From: Acidobacteriota bacterium
Lineage (GTDB): Bacteria > Acidobacteriota > Vicinamibacteria > Vicinamibacterales > UBA2999
Direction: 5' to 3'
NCBI GenBank assembly: GCA_013140775.1
Contig: JABFSA010000058.1
Span: 1 to 35,555 of the forward strand
DNA length: 35,555 nt
Both the position numbers and the translations under genes were made by a program. The stretch's first letter is position 1, and every line of letters starts with the position of its first letter. Under the pieces are notes generated by a model. That model was not told where the DNA came from. It searched no databases and worked only from the letters and a program-made list of their open reading frames with translations. Positions 15,691-22,656 of this stretch are shown here, in pieces.

Positions 15691-16224
15691 TCCCAGGAAC
15701 TCCCGGAGTGCTTCGTAAGTACTTCGAAACGCGAGCTCGTCCCAGGGAATTTCATGCGGCTCGAAGAACCTGGCTTCGAGCCCCTCATCGTCACACGCGA
15801 GCGTGCCCCCTATAAGAGAGGCGGCATACACGACAATGACCGGCGTGCGACCCGTGTACGAGTAGATGTTGATCAGCCGCTCGAGCCGAACGTCGAGCCC
15901 GACTTCCTCTCGTGCCTCTCGGATGGCGGCGCGCTGGACCTCTTCGCCACGGTCAACATATCCACCGGGGAACACCCACTTCCCATAGCCGGGTTCGATC
16001 GCGCGGCGAACCAATACGATCCGGTTACGGTCATCGGTGATGACCGTGCCGACGGCAAGCTTGGGATCGAGGTAGAAGACGAATCCGCAGGACTGGCAGA
16101 CCAACCGGGGAGGATCCCCCTCCTTGAGGAGCCGCGACTCGAGAGTTCCTCCGCACCTGGGGCAGAAGCGGAACCCGCCGTCATGGTCGTGGACGTGCGG
16201 TGGCACTCTATAATCTTCATTCAT
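15685..16224 (-). CDS. Nudix hydrolase with N-terminal zinc ribbon
   Basis: A 179-residue protein. A zinc ribbon is made by Cys21, Cys24, Cys43 and Cys46 (CPRCGG and CQSCG). The Nudix domain follows, with the box at about 87-109 (GGYVDRGEEVQRAAIREAREEVGL), complete in all metal ligands. This domain order resembles NADH pyrophosphatase-like and ADP-ribose type Nudix proteins, so a dinucleotide or sugar-nucleotide substrate is likely but not shown. The chosen ATG (16224) overlaps the ATG of divergent def by two bases, CATG serving both strands. Starts further upstream (frame open to 16335) would lie wholly inside def and before the ribbon. The stop codon sits in the REP-like element. Confidence 0.85.
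   Translation of the reverse strand: MNEDYRVPPHVHDHDGGFRFCPRCGGTLESRLLKEGDPPRLVCQSCGFVFYLDPKLAVGTVITDDRNRIVLVRRAIEPGYGKWVFPGGYVDRGEEVQRAAIREAREEVGLDVRLERLINIYSYTGRTPVIVVYAASLIGGTLACDDEGLEARFFEPHEIPWDELAFRSTYEALREFLGT
16209..16214 (+). promoter_or_regulatory. -10 box TATAAT of def
   Basis: A perfect TATAAT ends 8 nt before the def ATG at 16223 and lies inside the first codons of the divergent Nudix gene. The transcript would start at or within a few bases of the ATG, so def is probably leaderless. Confidence 0.55.
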
Positions 16225-16750
16225 GTCGATACTGAAAGTCGCGCGCATGGGGCACCCTGTGCTCCGCGAGCGTGCGCGTCCGCTGGACAAGGCGGATTTT
16301 CGAAGTCCGCTCGTCCAGACACTCATCGACGACATGATCGAGACGATGCACGAGTACAGCGGCGTAGGACTGGCCGCTCCTCAGGTGCACGCCGGATTGC
16401 GCCTGTTCGTCGCGCTGCTCGCTGAGGATCCCGACCCGAAGGATGCCGCCACCGTCGTCATCAATCCGGAGATCGTGGCGAACTCGTCCGCCAGGCAGGA
16501 AGGGTGGGAGGGCTGCCTCAGCATTCCTGACATCCGCGGCATGGTTCCTCGCTTGACGGACGTCACGGTCAAGGCTCTCGACCGCAATGGACGCCCGTTC
16601 GAGATGCGTCTCACGAAGTTCGCGGCGCGTGTGGCCCAGCACGAGACAGATCACCTGGACGGCACGCTGTTCTTCGATCGCATGACATCGATGACCTCGC
16701 TGACATTCCTCGACGAATACTCCCGCTTCCACTCGAAGGACGACGACTGA
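16223..16750 (+). CDS. def: Peptide deformylase
   Basis: A 175-residue metalloenzyme that removes the formyl group from the N-terminal Met of new proteins. All three motifs are present: GVGLAAPQ (47-54), EGCLS (96-100, metal ligand Cys98) and QHETDH (139-144, ligands His140 and His144, catalytic Glu141). Length and the N-terminus ILKVARMGHPVLRE are standard for the bacterial enzyme. A TATAAT box 8 nt upstream suggests a leaderless mRNA. The gene is divergent from a Nudix gene with overlapping start codons. The SDR gene begins within its stop codon (TGATG), so the pair is coupled. fmt, the usual partner of def, is not in the window. Confidence 0.95.
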   Translation: MSILKVARMGHPVLRERARPLDKADFRSPLVQTLIDDMIETMHEYSGVGLAAPQVHAGLRLFVALLAEDPDPKDAATVVINPEIVANSSARQEGWEGCLSIPDIRGMVPRLTDVTVKALDRNGRPFEMRLTKFAARVAQHETDHLDGTLFFDRMTSMTSLTFLDEYSRFHSKDDD

Positions 16751-17508
16751 TGCGCGTGGCACTCGTCACGGGCGGAGGCCGTGGTATCGGCAGGGCGATC
16801 GCCTGCGCGCTCGCCGGCCCAGACACGTTTGTGGCCGTGGCGTCGCGTACCCGCAGCGATCTCGACGCAACGGTGAAAGAGATCGAGAAGCTGGGCGGAC
16901 GGGGCCTGCCCATCGTCATGGACGTGGCGGGCGAGTCGTCCGTGGACGCCGGCGTCGCCGAGCTGGCACGGGCTGTGGGCGGTGTGGATGTGCTCGTCAA
17001 TAACGCCGGTGTCGGTGGTGGGGAGCCGATCGAGGGGTCGGACATCGCCCGCTGGCGAAGGACGATCGACACCAACCTGACCGGGATGTATCTCGTGGCC
17101 CGGGCAATCCTGCCGCTGATGCGGCCGGGCGGCCGGATCGTGAATCTATCGTCGGTGCTCGGCCGGTTTGGCGTATCGGGCTACACTGCATACTGCGCTT
17201 CGAAGCATGGAGTGATCGGCTTCACCCGGGCACTGGCGCTCGAGTTGACCCCGCGCCGAATCACCGTGAATGCCCTGTGTCCCGGCTGGGTCAATACCCA
17301 GATGGCCACGCAGGGCATGCTGCAGGGCGCCGCGGCGACAGGCCAGACCTTCGAAGCGTTCCGCGACCAGGCGCTCGGTGCGGTCCCAATCGGCCGGATT
17401 ATCGAGCCTGAGGAAGTCGCCGAGCTTGTGCGTTTCGTTGTGTCGCCGGCAGCGGCAGCGATCACGGGGCAGACGTACAACATCTGCGGCGGTCAAACGA
17501 TGGATTGA
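16750..17508 (+). CDS. Short-chain dehydrogenase/reductase (FabG-like)
   Basis: A 252-residue classical SDR with an NAD(P)-binding TGGGRGIG (7-14), NNAG (84-87) and the catalytic Ser135, Tyr148 and Lys152 (YTAYCASK). DVAGES follows the usual end of beta-3. It resembles 3-oxoacyl-ACP reductases, and the CPGWVNT and GQTYNICGGQTMD stretches are common among FabG paralogues that act on other 3-oxo compounds. The start overlaps the def stop by one base. The substrate is not predictable; no other fatty-acid or polyhydroxyalkanoate gene is next to it. It may be co-transcribed with the following small gene, 44 nt downstream. Confidence 0.85.
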   Translation: MRVALVTGGGRGIGRAIACALAGPDTFVAVASRTRSDLDATVKEIEKLGGRGLPIVMDVAGESSVDAGVAELARAVGGVDVLVNNAGVGGGEPIEGSDIARWRRTIDTNLTGMYLVARAILPLMRPGGRIVNLSSVLGRFGVSGYTAYCASKHGVIGFTRALALELTPRRITVNALCPGWVNTQMATQGMLQGAAATGQTFEAFRDQALGAVPIGRIIEPEEVAELVRFVVSPAAAAITGQTYNICGGQTMD

Positions 17509-17552
17509 GCGGTGCGTCGAAAGGCGACGTCATCCGCGCACGGTAGAGACCT

Positions 17553-17873
17553 ATGTCGAAGGAAGTAGAAATTCGGTTGAGAGTTCCGAACATGAAGGTG
17601 CGCGTGCTCGATGAGAACGGCTATCCCATCGATCACAGCGCCGTCAGGTTCAGGAAGGTCATCTCCGTGCCGGCCATCCCGAAGGCGGGCGAAACGATGG
17701 ACCTTGGCGCGCTGGCGGGCGCCGTCGTCAAGGCCATCGTGATCAGATCGGACTGGGATGAAGCGACGAGCCGTTTCGTCGTCGCCTGTCAGTACGCGAA
17801 CCGGTCGATCACTGCTGAGGAGTACGCGTCGCTGTCCCAGGATCCCGAATGGAAGCTCACGCCACTCATCTAG
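17553..17873 (+). CDS. Small conserved-looking protein, function unknown
   Basis: A 106-residue soluble protein, without signal peptide or membrane helix, that I do not recognise. The first half reads like a beta-sheet domain (VEIRLRVPNMKVRVLDENG, then VRFRKVISVPAIPKAGETMDLG). The second half has FVVACQYANRSITAEEYASL. Base composition and codon use look like the neighbours, and it follows the SDR on the same strand after 44 nt. The start is ATG 17553; no good Shine-Dalgarno. It ends at the beginning of the second repeat cluster. Confidence 0.6.
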   Translation: MSKEVEIRLRVPNMKVRVLDENGYPIDHSAVRFRKVISVPAIPKAGETMDLGALAGAVVKAIVIRSDWDEATSRFVVACQYANRSITAEEYASLSQDPEWKLTPLI

Positions 17874-17937
17874 GGCTCTAGGCTCAAGTCTTTAGGCTCT
17901 AGGGGTACGTAGTGCTCGGCTTCAGCCGAGCCTGACC
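17874..17937 (-). repeat. Short-word repeats and REP-like hairpin, copy 2
   Basis: GGCTCTAGG occurs at 17874-17882 and 17895-17903. Next to it (17907-17937, minus strand) is a hairpin with GCTCGGCT / AGCCGAGC arms of 8 bp and a 2-nt loop. Its ends, read on the minus strand, are GGTCAGGC and CTACGT, the same as copy 1 at 15654-15690. It sits between convergent genes and could also terminate transcription. Confidence 0.6.
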
Positions 17938-17948
17938 ACGACCTCGGT

Positions 17949-18452
17949 TCACGTGTTGCCAATCTCCCGATAAAACGCGATCAAGTCCATGCTCCTGGGC
18001 GGCGCCGCCTCGAGTTGCCGGAGCATTGTCGTCACCTGGCCGCGATGGTAGGTCGCGTGATTGACGACGTGCTGGAGCATGTGCCAGAGCACGGACGCGG
18101 ATGCCAGGCCGGCGAGTGATTTGTACTCGATCACCTGGCTGATGCCCGCGGCGTCCAACCCTCCAAAAAATGTCCGCATCTTCTTCTCGTGGTCGCGCCA
18201 CGAGGTCCGAAGGGACGCAGCGTCTGGATAGGTCTCCGGCGCGAGCATTCCGGCTGGCGAGTGTCCCTGCCACCGGCTGTACCAGATCCATTCGGCCGAG
18301 TAGGTGTGCACGAGCGTGTCCCGGATCGATCGGAAGCTGTTGCCCATATCCCGGGTGTATTGCTCCGCCGGCAGCAATTCAACCGCATCGAGCATGCGGT
18401 CGCGCGCCCAGTAGTGGTAGTTGAGCAGTCTATGCAGATCTTCTGGTGTCAT
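17949..18452 (-). CDS. DinB-family four-helix protein
   Basis: A 167-residue protein of the DinB/YfiT superfamily, four-helix bundles with a metal site made by three histidines. Candidate ligands are His49 (LVHTYSAEWIW), His132 and His136 (VNHATYHRGQV), with the usual spacing. The N-terminal LLNYHYWARDRMLDAVELL is the typical first helix. Members include thiol-dependent transferases and DNA-damage-inducible proteins; the role of this one is not known. The gene is isolated: 230 bp with nothing recognised lie between it and the toxin-antitoxin locus (18453-18682), and a REP-like hairpin lies at its 3' side. Confidence 0.85.
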   Translation of the reverse strand: MTPEDLHRLLNYHYWARDRMLDAVELLPAEQYTRDMGNSFRSIRDTLVHTYSAEWIWYSRWQGHSPAGMLAPETYPDAASLRTSWRDHEKKMRTFFGGLDAAGISQVIEYKSLAGLASASVLWHMLQHVVNHATYHRGQVTTMLRQLEAAPPRSMDLIAFYREIGNT

Positions 18453-18670
18453 GAGAGGTGACTCGTCCAGGAACAGGAATCTGCTCTCGTCCGCGATAGG
18501 CAGGGAAGGTCCAGGACAGATCGGAACGGTCCATTGCCGTCGCGTGTTCGGCCTCCCTTTGCCTCCGCAGGCGGTGGAGTTGTTGTCGGCCCGACGGCGC
18601 GCCTCGGCGACACGGTACCACGGGCAGTGCGCGTCGGCTCCAGCGCATGTTGGGCTGCTGTGTCGAGGTG

Positions 18671-18676
18671 TAGGAT
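18671..18676 (+). promoter_or_regulatory. -10-like box TAGGAT before the antitoxin gene
   Basis: TAGGAT lies 6 nt before the ATG at 18683 and could give a leaderless message. GGATG in the same bases could instead act as a weak ribosome-binding site. TTGGGC at 18650-18655 is a possible -35 with short (15-bp) spacing. Confidence 0.35.
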
Positions 18677-18682
18677 GAACCC

Positions 18683-18928
18683 ATGACGGACCGCGCGCAA
18701 GAGTTGCTTCGCGAAGCGTTGACTCTCCCCGTCAATGAGCGCGCGGACGTGGCCGCCGAGCTGCTAGCCAGCCTCGATGATGCCGCCGCTGAGAACCCCG
18801 CCGAAGTGGAAGCTGCGTGGGCAGCTGAAATCGAGAAGCGCGCCCGCCGCGTGATCGGCGGGGAATCGGCCGGTGTGCCTTGGGAAGACGTCCGACGCCG
18901 AGCCGAAGCTGAACTGCGGAAGCAGTGA
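18683..18928 (+). CDS. Addiction-module antitoxin (RelB/ParD-like, TIGR02574 type)
   Basis: An 81-residue acidic helical protein with the hallmarks of the 'putative addiction module component' family. It has an N-terminal helix AQELLREALTLPVNERADVAAELLASLDD, then NPAEVEAAWAAEIEKRARRV and a C-terminal GVPWEDVRRRAEAELRK. Such antitoxins bind and block a RelE/ParE-fold toxin encoded just downstream and repress their own promoter. Here the toxin gene is broken (18941-19069), so the antitoxin is an orphan. Its own reading frame is intact. It lies close to attC-like and integrase remnants, and such modules are common cassettes in chromosomal integrons. Confidence 0.85.
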   Translation: MTDRAQELLREALTLPVNERADVAAELLASLDDAAAENPAEVEAAWAAEIEKRARRVIGGESAGVPWEDVRRRAEAELRKQ

Positions 18929-18940
18929 ACCCGCCTTCAG

Positions 18941-19069
18941 GTGCGACGCCTAGCGGTAAGCCGCTTCCCCTACCACGTCGTCTACCTCGCAACAGCCAGC
19001 CACCTCAGAATTCTTGCCGTCGCCCACGATCGTCGGAAACCCGGATACTGGAAGAGTCGGTTGAGGTGA
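18941..19069 (+). pseudogene. RelE/ParE-family toxin, C-terminal remnant
   Basis: The 42 codons to the TGA at 19067-19069 encode the C-terminal half of a RelE/ParE toxin: RRLAVSRFPYHVVYLA, then ILAVAHDRRKPGYWKSR. RFPY..VVY and AVAH.RR.PGYW are the family's conserved last strands. The N-terminal 50-60 residues are missing. Only 12 nt separate the antitoxin stop from GTG 18941, and the remnant is in the same frame as the antitoxin, so a deletion has removed the front of the toxin gene. No protein with toxin activity is expected. Confidence 0.75.
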
Positions 19070-19088
19070 TGTTCTTCTTCGTTCGTCC

Positions 19089-19164
19089 GCCCAACGGTTA
19101 GCGTTCACCAGCGGCGCGCTGCCCGTTCACGTCGGTGAGCCGTCTGGTGCATGCGATGTCAGGC
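19089..19164 (-). other. attC-like integron recombination site (site A)
   Basis: This 76-nt imperfect inverted repeat reads on the minus strand from GCCTGAC (19164-19158) to GTTGGGC (19095-19089). The last box fits the attC core GTTRRRY exactly and the first is one base off RYYYAAC. Inside, GCATGCACCAG pairs with CTGGTGAACGC with mismatches, and the spacers between boxes differ in length, as in attC sites. It lies 87 nt beyond the 3' end of the amidohydrolase gene, in the orientation expected if that gene were a cassette. Two similar half-sites occur at 34265 and 34749. Confidence 0.5.
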
Positions 19165-19250
19165 AGCGATGACAACAACCCCACTTCCCGTGTTCCCGAC
19201 CAACCCATCGTCCGCTTAGTCGCGCTGACACCCCGCACGGCGGGACGCCG

Positions 19251-20912
19251 CTACTGACGAAGGCGGAGTGCGCGTCCGGCGCGATCGCCGGTCACCTTGC
19301 CGTCCATCATCGTCATGTGTCCGTTGACGATGACGTCCAACACGCCTTCCGCGTACTGGTGCGGCTTCTCGAAGGTCGCCTTGTCGATGATGGTGGCTGG
19401 ATTGAAGACGACCACATCGGCCTTCATGCCCGGTCGAAGGATGCCCCGATCGGTGAGTCCCATTCGCTGCGCTGGGAAGCCTGACATCTTGCGCACCGCA
19501 TCCTCGAGTGTCAGCACGTGCTTCTCGCGTACGTACACGCCCAGGACACGGGCGAAGGTGCCATAAGCGCGCGGGTGCGGTGCGTCCTTTCCGAGGACTG
19601 GAATTCCCGGCGAGGCGTCGGACGCAATCATCGTTGCGGGATGCTTCATGATGCGTACGAGGTCGTCTTCGCTGATGGCGTGATAGACGGCGATGCATCC
19701 ACCCTTTTCGACGATCTCCAATGCGAGATCGGCGGCCCACTCGATACCGACCGGGCGACCGCGCTCGCGCAACACCTCGGCCAGGCTCTTACCGGCCAGG
19801 CTCGTATCGAACCCGCACGAGGCGAGGACGATGTTCGCGGGGTCGCCGCCCCCGCGCTCGTTCTGAATCGCATCCGCAACCGCGAGGACGATCCGGCGAC
19901 GAGTGCTCTCGTCTTTCAAGCGCGCGAGAATCGCCGCCCGGCCACCTTCCTGCGCCCATTGGGGAAACAGTCCCGCCTGGATCGAGGTGTTCGACGCGGT
20001 GTAAGGATACTGGTCGATGGTGGCGTCCACACCGCGAGCCCTGGCCTCGTCGACGAGCCGCAGCGTATCGACGCTCTTCCCCCAGACGGCCTTGCCGATG
20101 AGCTTGTGGTGCGTGATCTGGGTAGGCAGACCGCCCTGTTCACCGATCGCGATCGTCTCGCGCACGCTGTTCAGGACGCCACCTGCTTCGTCTCGCATGT
20201 GCGACTCGTGCACGCCGCCGAACTCGGCGGCAACGCGCGCGAGGTCGACTACTTCCTGGAGGGGCGCGTAGTTGCCTGGGACGTAGAAGAGACCTGTGCT
20301 CAGGCCAAAGGCACCCTCACGCATCGCTGTTCTGACAACTTGGCGCATGCGCTCCAGTTCTTCCGGTGTTGCGGCTCGGTTTGTCTGACCTACCACTGCC
20401 GCGCGGACCGCGCCATGACCGACGAAGGCACCGAGGTTGATTGCTGGCCTGGACCCTTCAACTTTGGTGAGGAAGGCCCCAACCTGCACCGATCCGAATC
20501 CATCGGGCTCCGCGATGACGGTTGTCACACCCTGGCGCACGTTGTTCTCAGCGGACGGATTGCCAATCAGGTCTTGGCCATCGTCACGAACCAAGGGATC
20601 CGCCGTCGCCACGGCGACGTCCGTCCTGCCTGCGTCAGCGTGAGTATGGACGTCAATGAACCCGGGTGAGACGACCAACCCGGTCGCGTTAACGACACGT
20701 GCGCCGGCAGTGTCGAGGCGTGGTGCCACGGCTGCGATGGTGTCGCCCGTGATGCCGACATCGGCCGCGAACCACGGGTTGCCCGTGCCATCGACAACGT
20801 GCCCGCCGCGAATGACGATGTCGAACGCCGGCGCCTGCGACCATGTTGAGGTCTGCCAGGCGAGGGTGGCGCTTCCGACGACGAGGGCGGCGACGGCGAG
20901 GCGAGCGTGCAT
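19251..20912 (-). CDS. Secreted D-aminoacylase-like amidohydrolase (N-acyl-D-amino-acid deacylase family)
   Basis: A 553-residue metal-dependent hydrolase of the amidohydrolase superfamily, closest in layout to N-acyl-D-amino-acid deacylases and D-hydantoinase-like enzymes. A signal peptide of about 26 residues precedes FDIVIRGGHVVDGTGNPW. The first metal site is HTH at 89-91 (SPGFIDVHTHAD). Further ligands are expected in HESHMRDE, THHK and SDA (MIASDASPG). The C-terminus has the usual GILRPGMKADVVVFNPATI sandwich domain. The start is the ATG at 20912 with GGAG eight bases before it; the frame runs open to 21107 but the extension does not look like a protein. An attC-like site lies beyond the 3' end and a bulged hairpin precedes the gene, so it may once have been mobile. 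The true substrate is unknown. Confidence 0.88.
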   Translation of the reverse strand: MHARLAVAALVVGSATLAWQTSTWSQAPAFDIVIRGGHVVDGTGNPWFAADVGITGDTIAAVAPRLDTAGARVVNATGLVVSPGFIDVHTHADAGRTDVAVATADPLVRDDGQDLIGNPSAENNVRQGVTTVIAEPDGFGSVQVGAFLTKVEGSRPAINLGAFVGHGAVRAAVVGQTNRAATPEELERMRQVVRTAMREGAFGLSTGLFYVPGNYAPLQEVVDLARVAAEFGGVHESHMRDEAGGVLNSVRETIAIGEQGGLPTQITHHKLIGKAVWGKSVDTLRLVDEARARGVDATIDQYPYTASNTSIQAGLFPQWAQEGGRAAILARLKDESTRRRIVLAVADAIQNERGGGDPANIVLASCGFDTSLAGKSLAEVLRERGRPVGIEWAADLALEIVEKGGCIAVYHAISEDDLVRIMKHPATMIASDASPGIPVLGKDAPHPRAYGTFARVLGVYVREKHVLTLEDAVRKMSGFPAQRMGLTDRGILRPGMKADVVVFNPATIIDKATFEKPHQYAEGVLDVIVNGHMTMMDGKVTGDRAGRALRLRQ

Positions 20913-21049
20913 GGCAGAGTCTCCGGTGTCGAGAGCGTCAGTGCTTGAGAATTGGCCAGTTGGTCTGAGCGATGAGCACGATACTATCGCCGGCCCATCC
21001 ACCGCTCGAGATGTTTCAATCCAGCAGGCGCAGCCGTCGGGACTTGGCC

Positions 21050-21120
21050 GGGAAACCGGCAGCGATGAGCCGCGGCGCTCTGCGACTTGTTGCGCCGACG
21101 GCTCCATCGCGAGGTTAGCC
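21050..21120 (-). other. Bulged hairpin with attC-like core box (site D)
   Basis: GCGATGAGCCG (21062-21072) pairs with CGGCTCcATCGC (21099-21110, one extra C). GGCGC (21074-21078) pairs with GCGCC (21092-21096). On the minus strand the element opens with GGCTAAC (21120-21114), 3 nt after the serine-hydrolase stop, and closes with GTTTCCC (21056-21050). An exact complement of the opening box, GTTAGCC, lies upstream of the same gene at 22440-22434. The closing box fits GTTRRRY poorly, so a plain terminator-like hairpin is the alternative. Confidence 0.35.
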
Positions 21121-21123
21121 AGC

Positions 21124-22386
21124 TCAGTCGACGATAGCCTGTAGCACTAACGACGTGATGGTCTGCCTGTAGTGCAGGCGGGCGGCACCAGGCGTGGCTG
21201 CCATAAACACCACGGCGAGTTCTTCCTTCGGGTCCACCCAGAAGTAGGTGCCTCCGGCGCCACCCCAATGAAAATCACCGGGCGAGCCCATGATTCCAGC
21301 AACGCCGGTTCCGCGCCGCACTGCCACACCCAAGCCGAAGCCGTATCCGTTGATATTGGGATAGTTGCGTAGGGCCTCAACGTCCACCTCCGGCCCGATT
21401 TGGTCTGCAGCCATGTGCTCGATGGTCTTCCGCCCCAGGAGCCTCGTCCCATCGAGAGTGCCCTTGTTGAGCAACATCTGGGCGAACCTCAAATAGTCCG
21501 AAGCGGTCGAGTACGCACAGCCGCCGCCACACTCCAGCTTCGTTGGGAGCTGCGGATCACGGACGCGCTGTGCGTTCCCGGTGTCGGGGTCAGTCGGCAG
21601 CGGCTTCGCGTGGCGTTTCGCGTTGGTGGCGGACAGTTGGAAAGCGGTATCGACCATGCCCAAAGGCGCGAAGACGCGCTCGCTGAGATGCTGGCCAAGC
21701 GTCTTTCGGGTAAGGTTCTCGATGACCACGCCAAGAACATCGAATCCGAGACTGTATCCCCACTTCGTACCCGGTTGATATTGCAGTGGGAGTGTCGCCA
21801 GCTTCTCAATGAATTCAGCGCCGCTCCGCTCCCCTGGGAGACCGAGGTAAAGCCGCGAAACGGCGTTCGCCTCGCTACCGTTCGTTACGCCAGCCGTATG
21901 GCGCATCAGATCCTGAATCGTCGGTGCCCGCCGGGCCGGCTCCGTCTCAATGGTTGGCTCGCCGGACCCACCTGACCGAAGGACAGCGACCTTCATCTTG
22001 GCAAGCGCCGGCAGATACTTGCCAACGGGATCGTTGAGCAACAGGCGGTCTTCTTCAACGAGCGTCAAGGCACCGACTGCAACCAGCGGCTTCGTCATCG
22101 AATTGATGTTGAAAACAGCGTCCTTGCGCATGGCCTCACCGGCCGCCTTGTCACGAAACCCAAACGCCTCGAAGTAGACCAGCTTACCCTTGCGGGCAAT
22201 GGCCACGACGGCCCCAGGCAGTTGTCCGCCATCAATGTCTCGCTGGAGCGCCTGACCGATGCGCGCGAGTCTCTCAGGCGAGAGCCCGACCGCTTCCGGC
22301 TTGGCGCCCGGAAGAGGCTGCGCGGACGTTGTATCGGAAACGCCGACAACCAGAAGTAACAGGCATACAAGGCATCGGATTCTCAT
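21124..22386 (-). CDS. Secreted serine hydrolase, class C beta-lactamase/esterase family
   Basis: A 420-residue protein of the beta-lactamase family (Pfam Beta-lactamase; EstB, penicillin-binding-protein-like). A signal peptide of about 22 residues ends DTTSAQ. The SxxK motif is SMTK in FNINSMTKPLVAVG (about residues 96-99), and the Tyr motif is probably YSL in TKWGYSLGFDVLG. The third motif region reads HWGGAGGTYFWVDP. Such proteins hydrolyse esters, amides or D-peptides and are seldom true beta-lactamases. The start is ATG 22386 with a strong GGAGGAG eight bases upstream; GTG 22395 is less good. The gene follows an integrase remnant on the same strand, and both sides carry complementary core-like boxes, so a cassette origin is possible. 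Confidence 0.88.
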   Translation of the reverse strand: MRIRCLVCLLLLVVGVSDTTSAQPLPGAKPEAVGLSPERLARIGQALQRDIDGGQLPGAVVAIARKGKLVYFEAFGFRDKAAGEAMRKDAVFNINSMTKPLVAVGALTLVEEDRLLLNDPVGKYLPALAKMKVAVLRSGGSGEPTIETEPARRAPTIQDLMRHTAGVTNGSEANAVSRLYLGLPGERSGAEFIEKLATLPLQYQPGTKWGYSLGFDVLGVVIENLTRKTLGQHLSERVFAPLGMVDTAFQLSATNAKRHAKPLPTDPDTGNAQRVRDPQLPTKLECGGGCAYSTASDYLRFAQMLLNKGTLDGTRLLGRKTIEHMAADQIGPEVDVEALRNYPNINGYGFGLGVAVRRGTGVAGIMGSPGDFHWGGAGGTYFWVDPKEELAVVFMAATPGAARLHYRQTITSLVLQAIVD

Positions 22387-22433
22387 CGCTCGCACTCCTC
22401 CGAGGAAACGACCCCTCGCACTTCGCTCGTCTG

Positions 22434-22440
22434 GCTAACG
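22434..22440 (-). other. Candidate integron core box GTTAGCC upstream of the serine hydrolase
   Basis: On the minus strand GTTAGCC lies 47 nt before the serine-hydrolase start. It is the exact complement of GGCTAAC at 21120-21114 just after that gene. It could mark an attI or cassette boundary. One position differs from GTTRRRY. The stop codon of the extended integrase frame lies inside it. Confidence 0.3.
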
Positions 22441-22656
22441 ACTATTCGGCTGAACTCGATAGCCCGATACTCGTCTCGGCGCCGCAGTGTAGCCCCGGCT
22501 GAGCAGCGGCGCAACTCGGTCGGAAGGCCGCAGTTGACAGTCACTTGCGCGGGGACGCTCCCGAGCCGGCCGGGGTGATAGGCCGATCTGCATAGCGCGG
22601 GGACAGAGCTCGTACCTCGCTGCGTAGCCGGAACAGCGTGAACGAGAAACCGGCGC

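Noticed and set aside
18453..18682. A small gene between DinB and the antitoxin
   Set aside because: The open frames of 80-100 codons here are Arg-rich shadows, overlap DinB or the antitoxin promoter, and show no motif or ribosome site.
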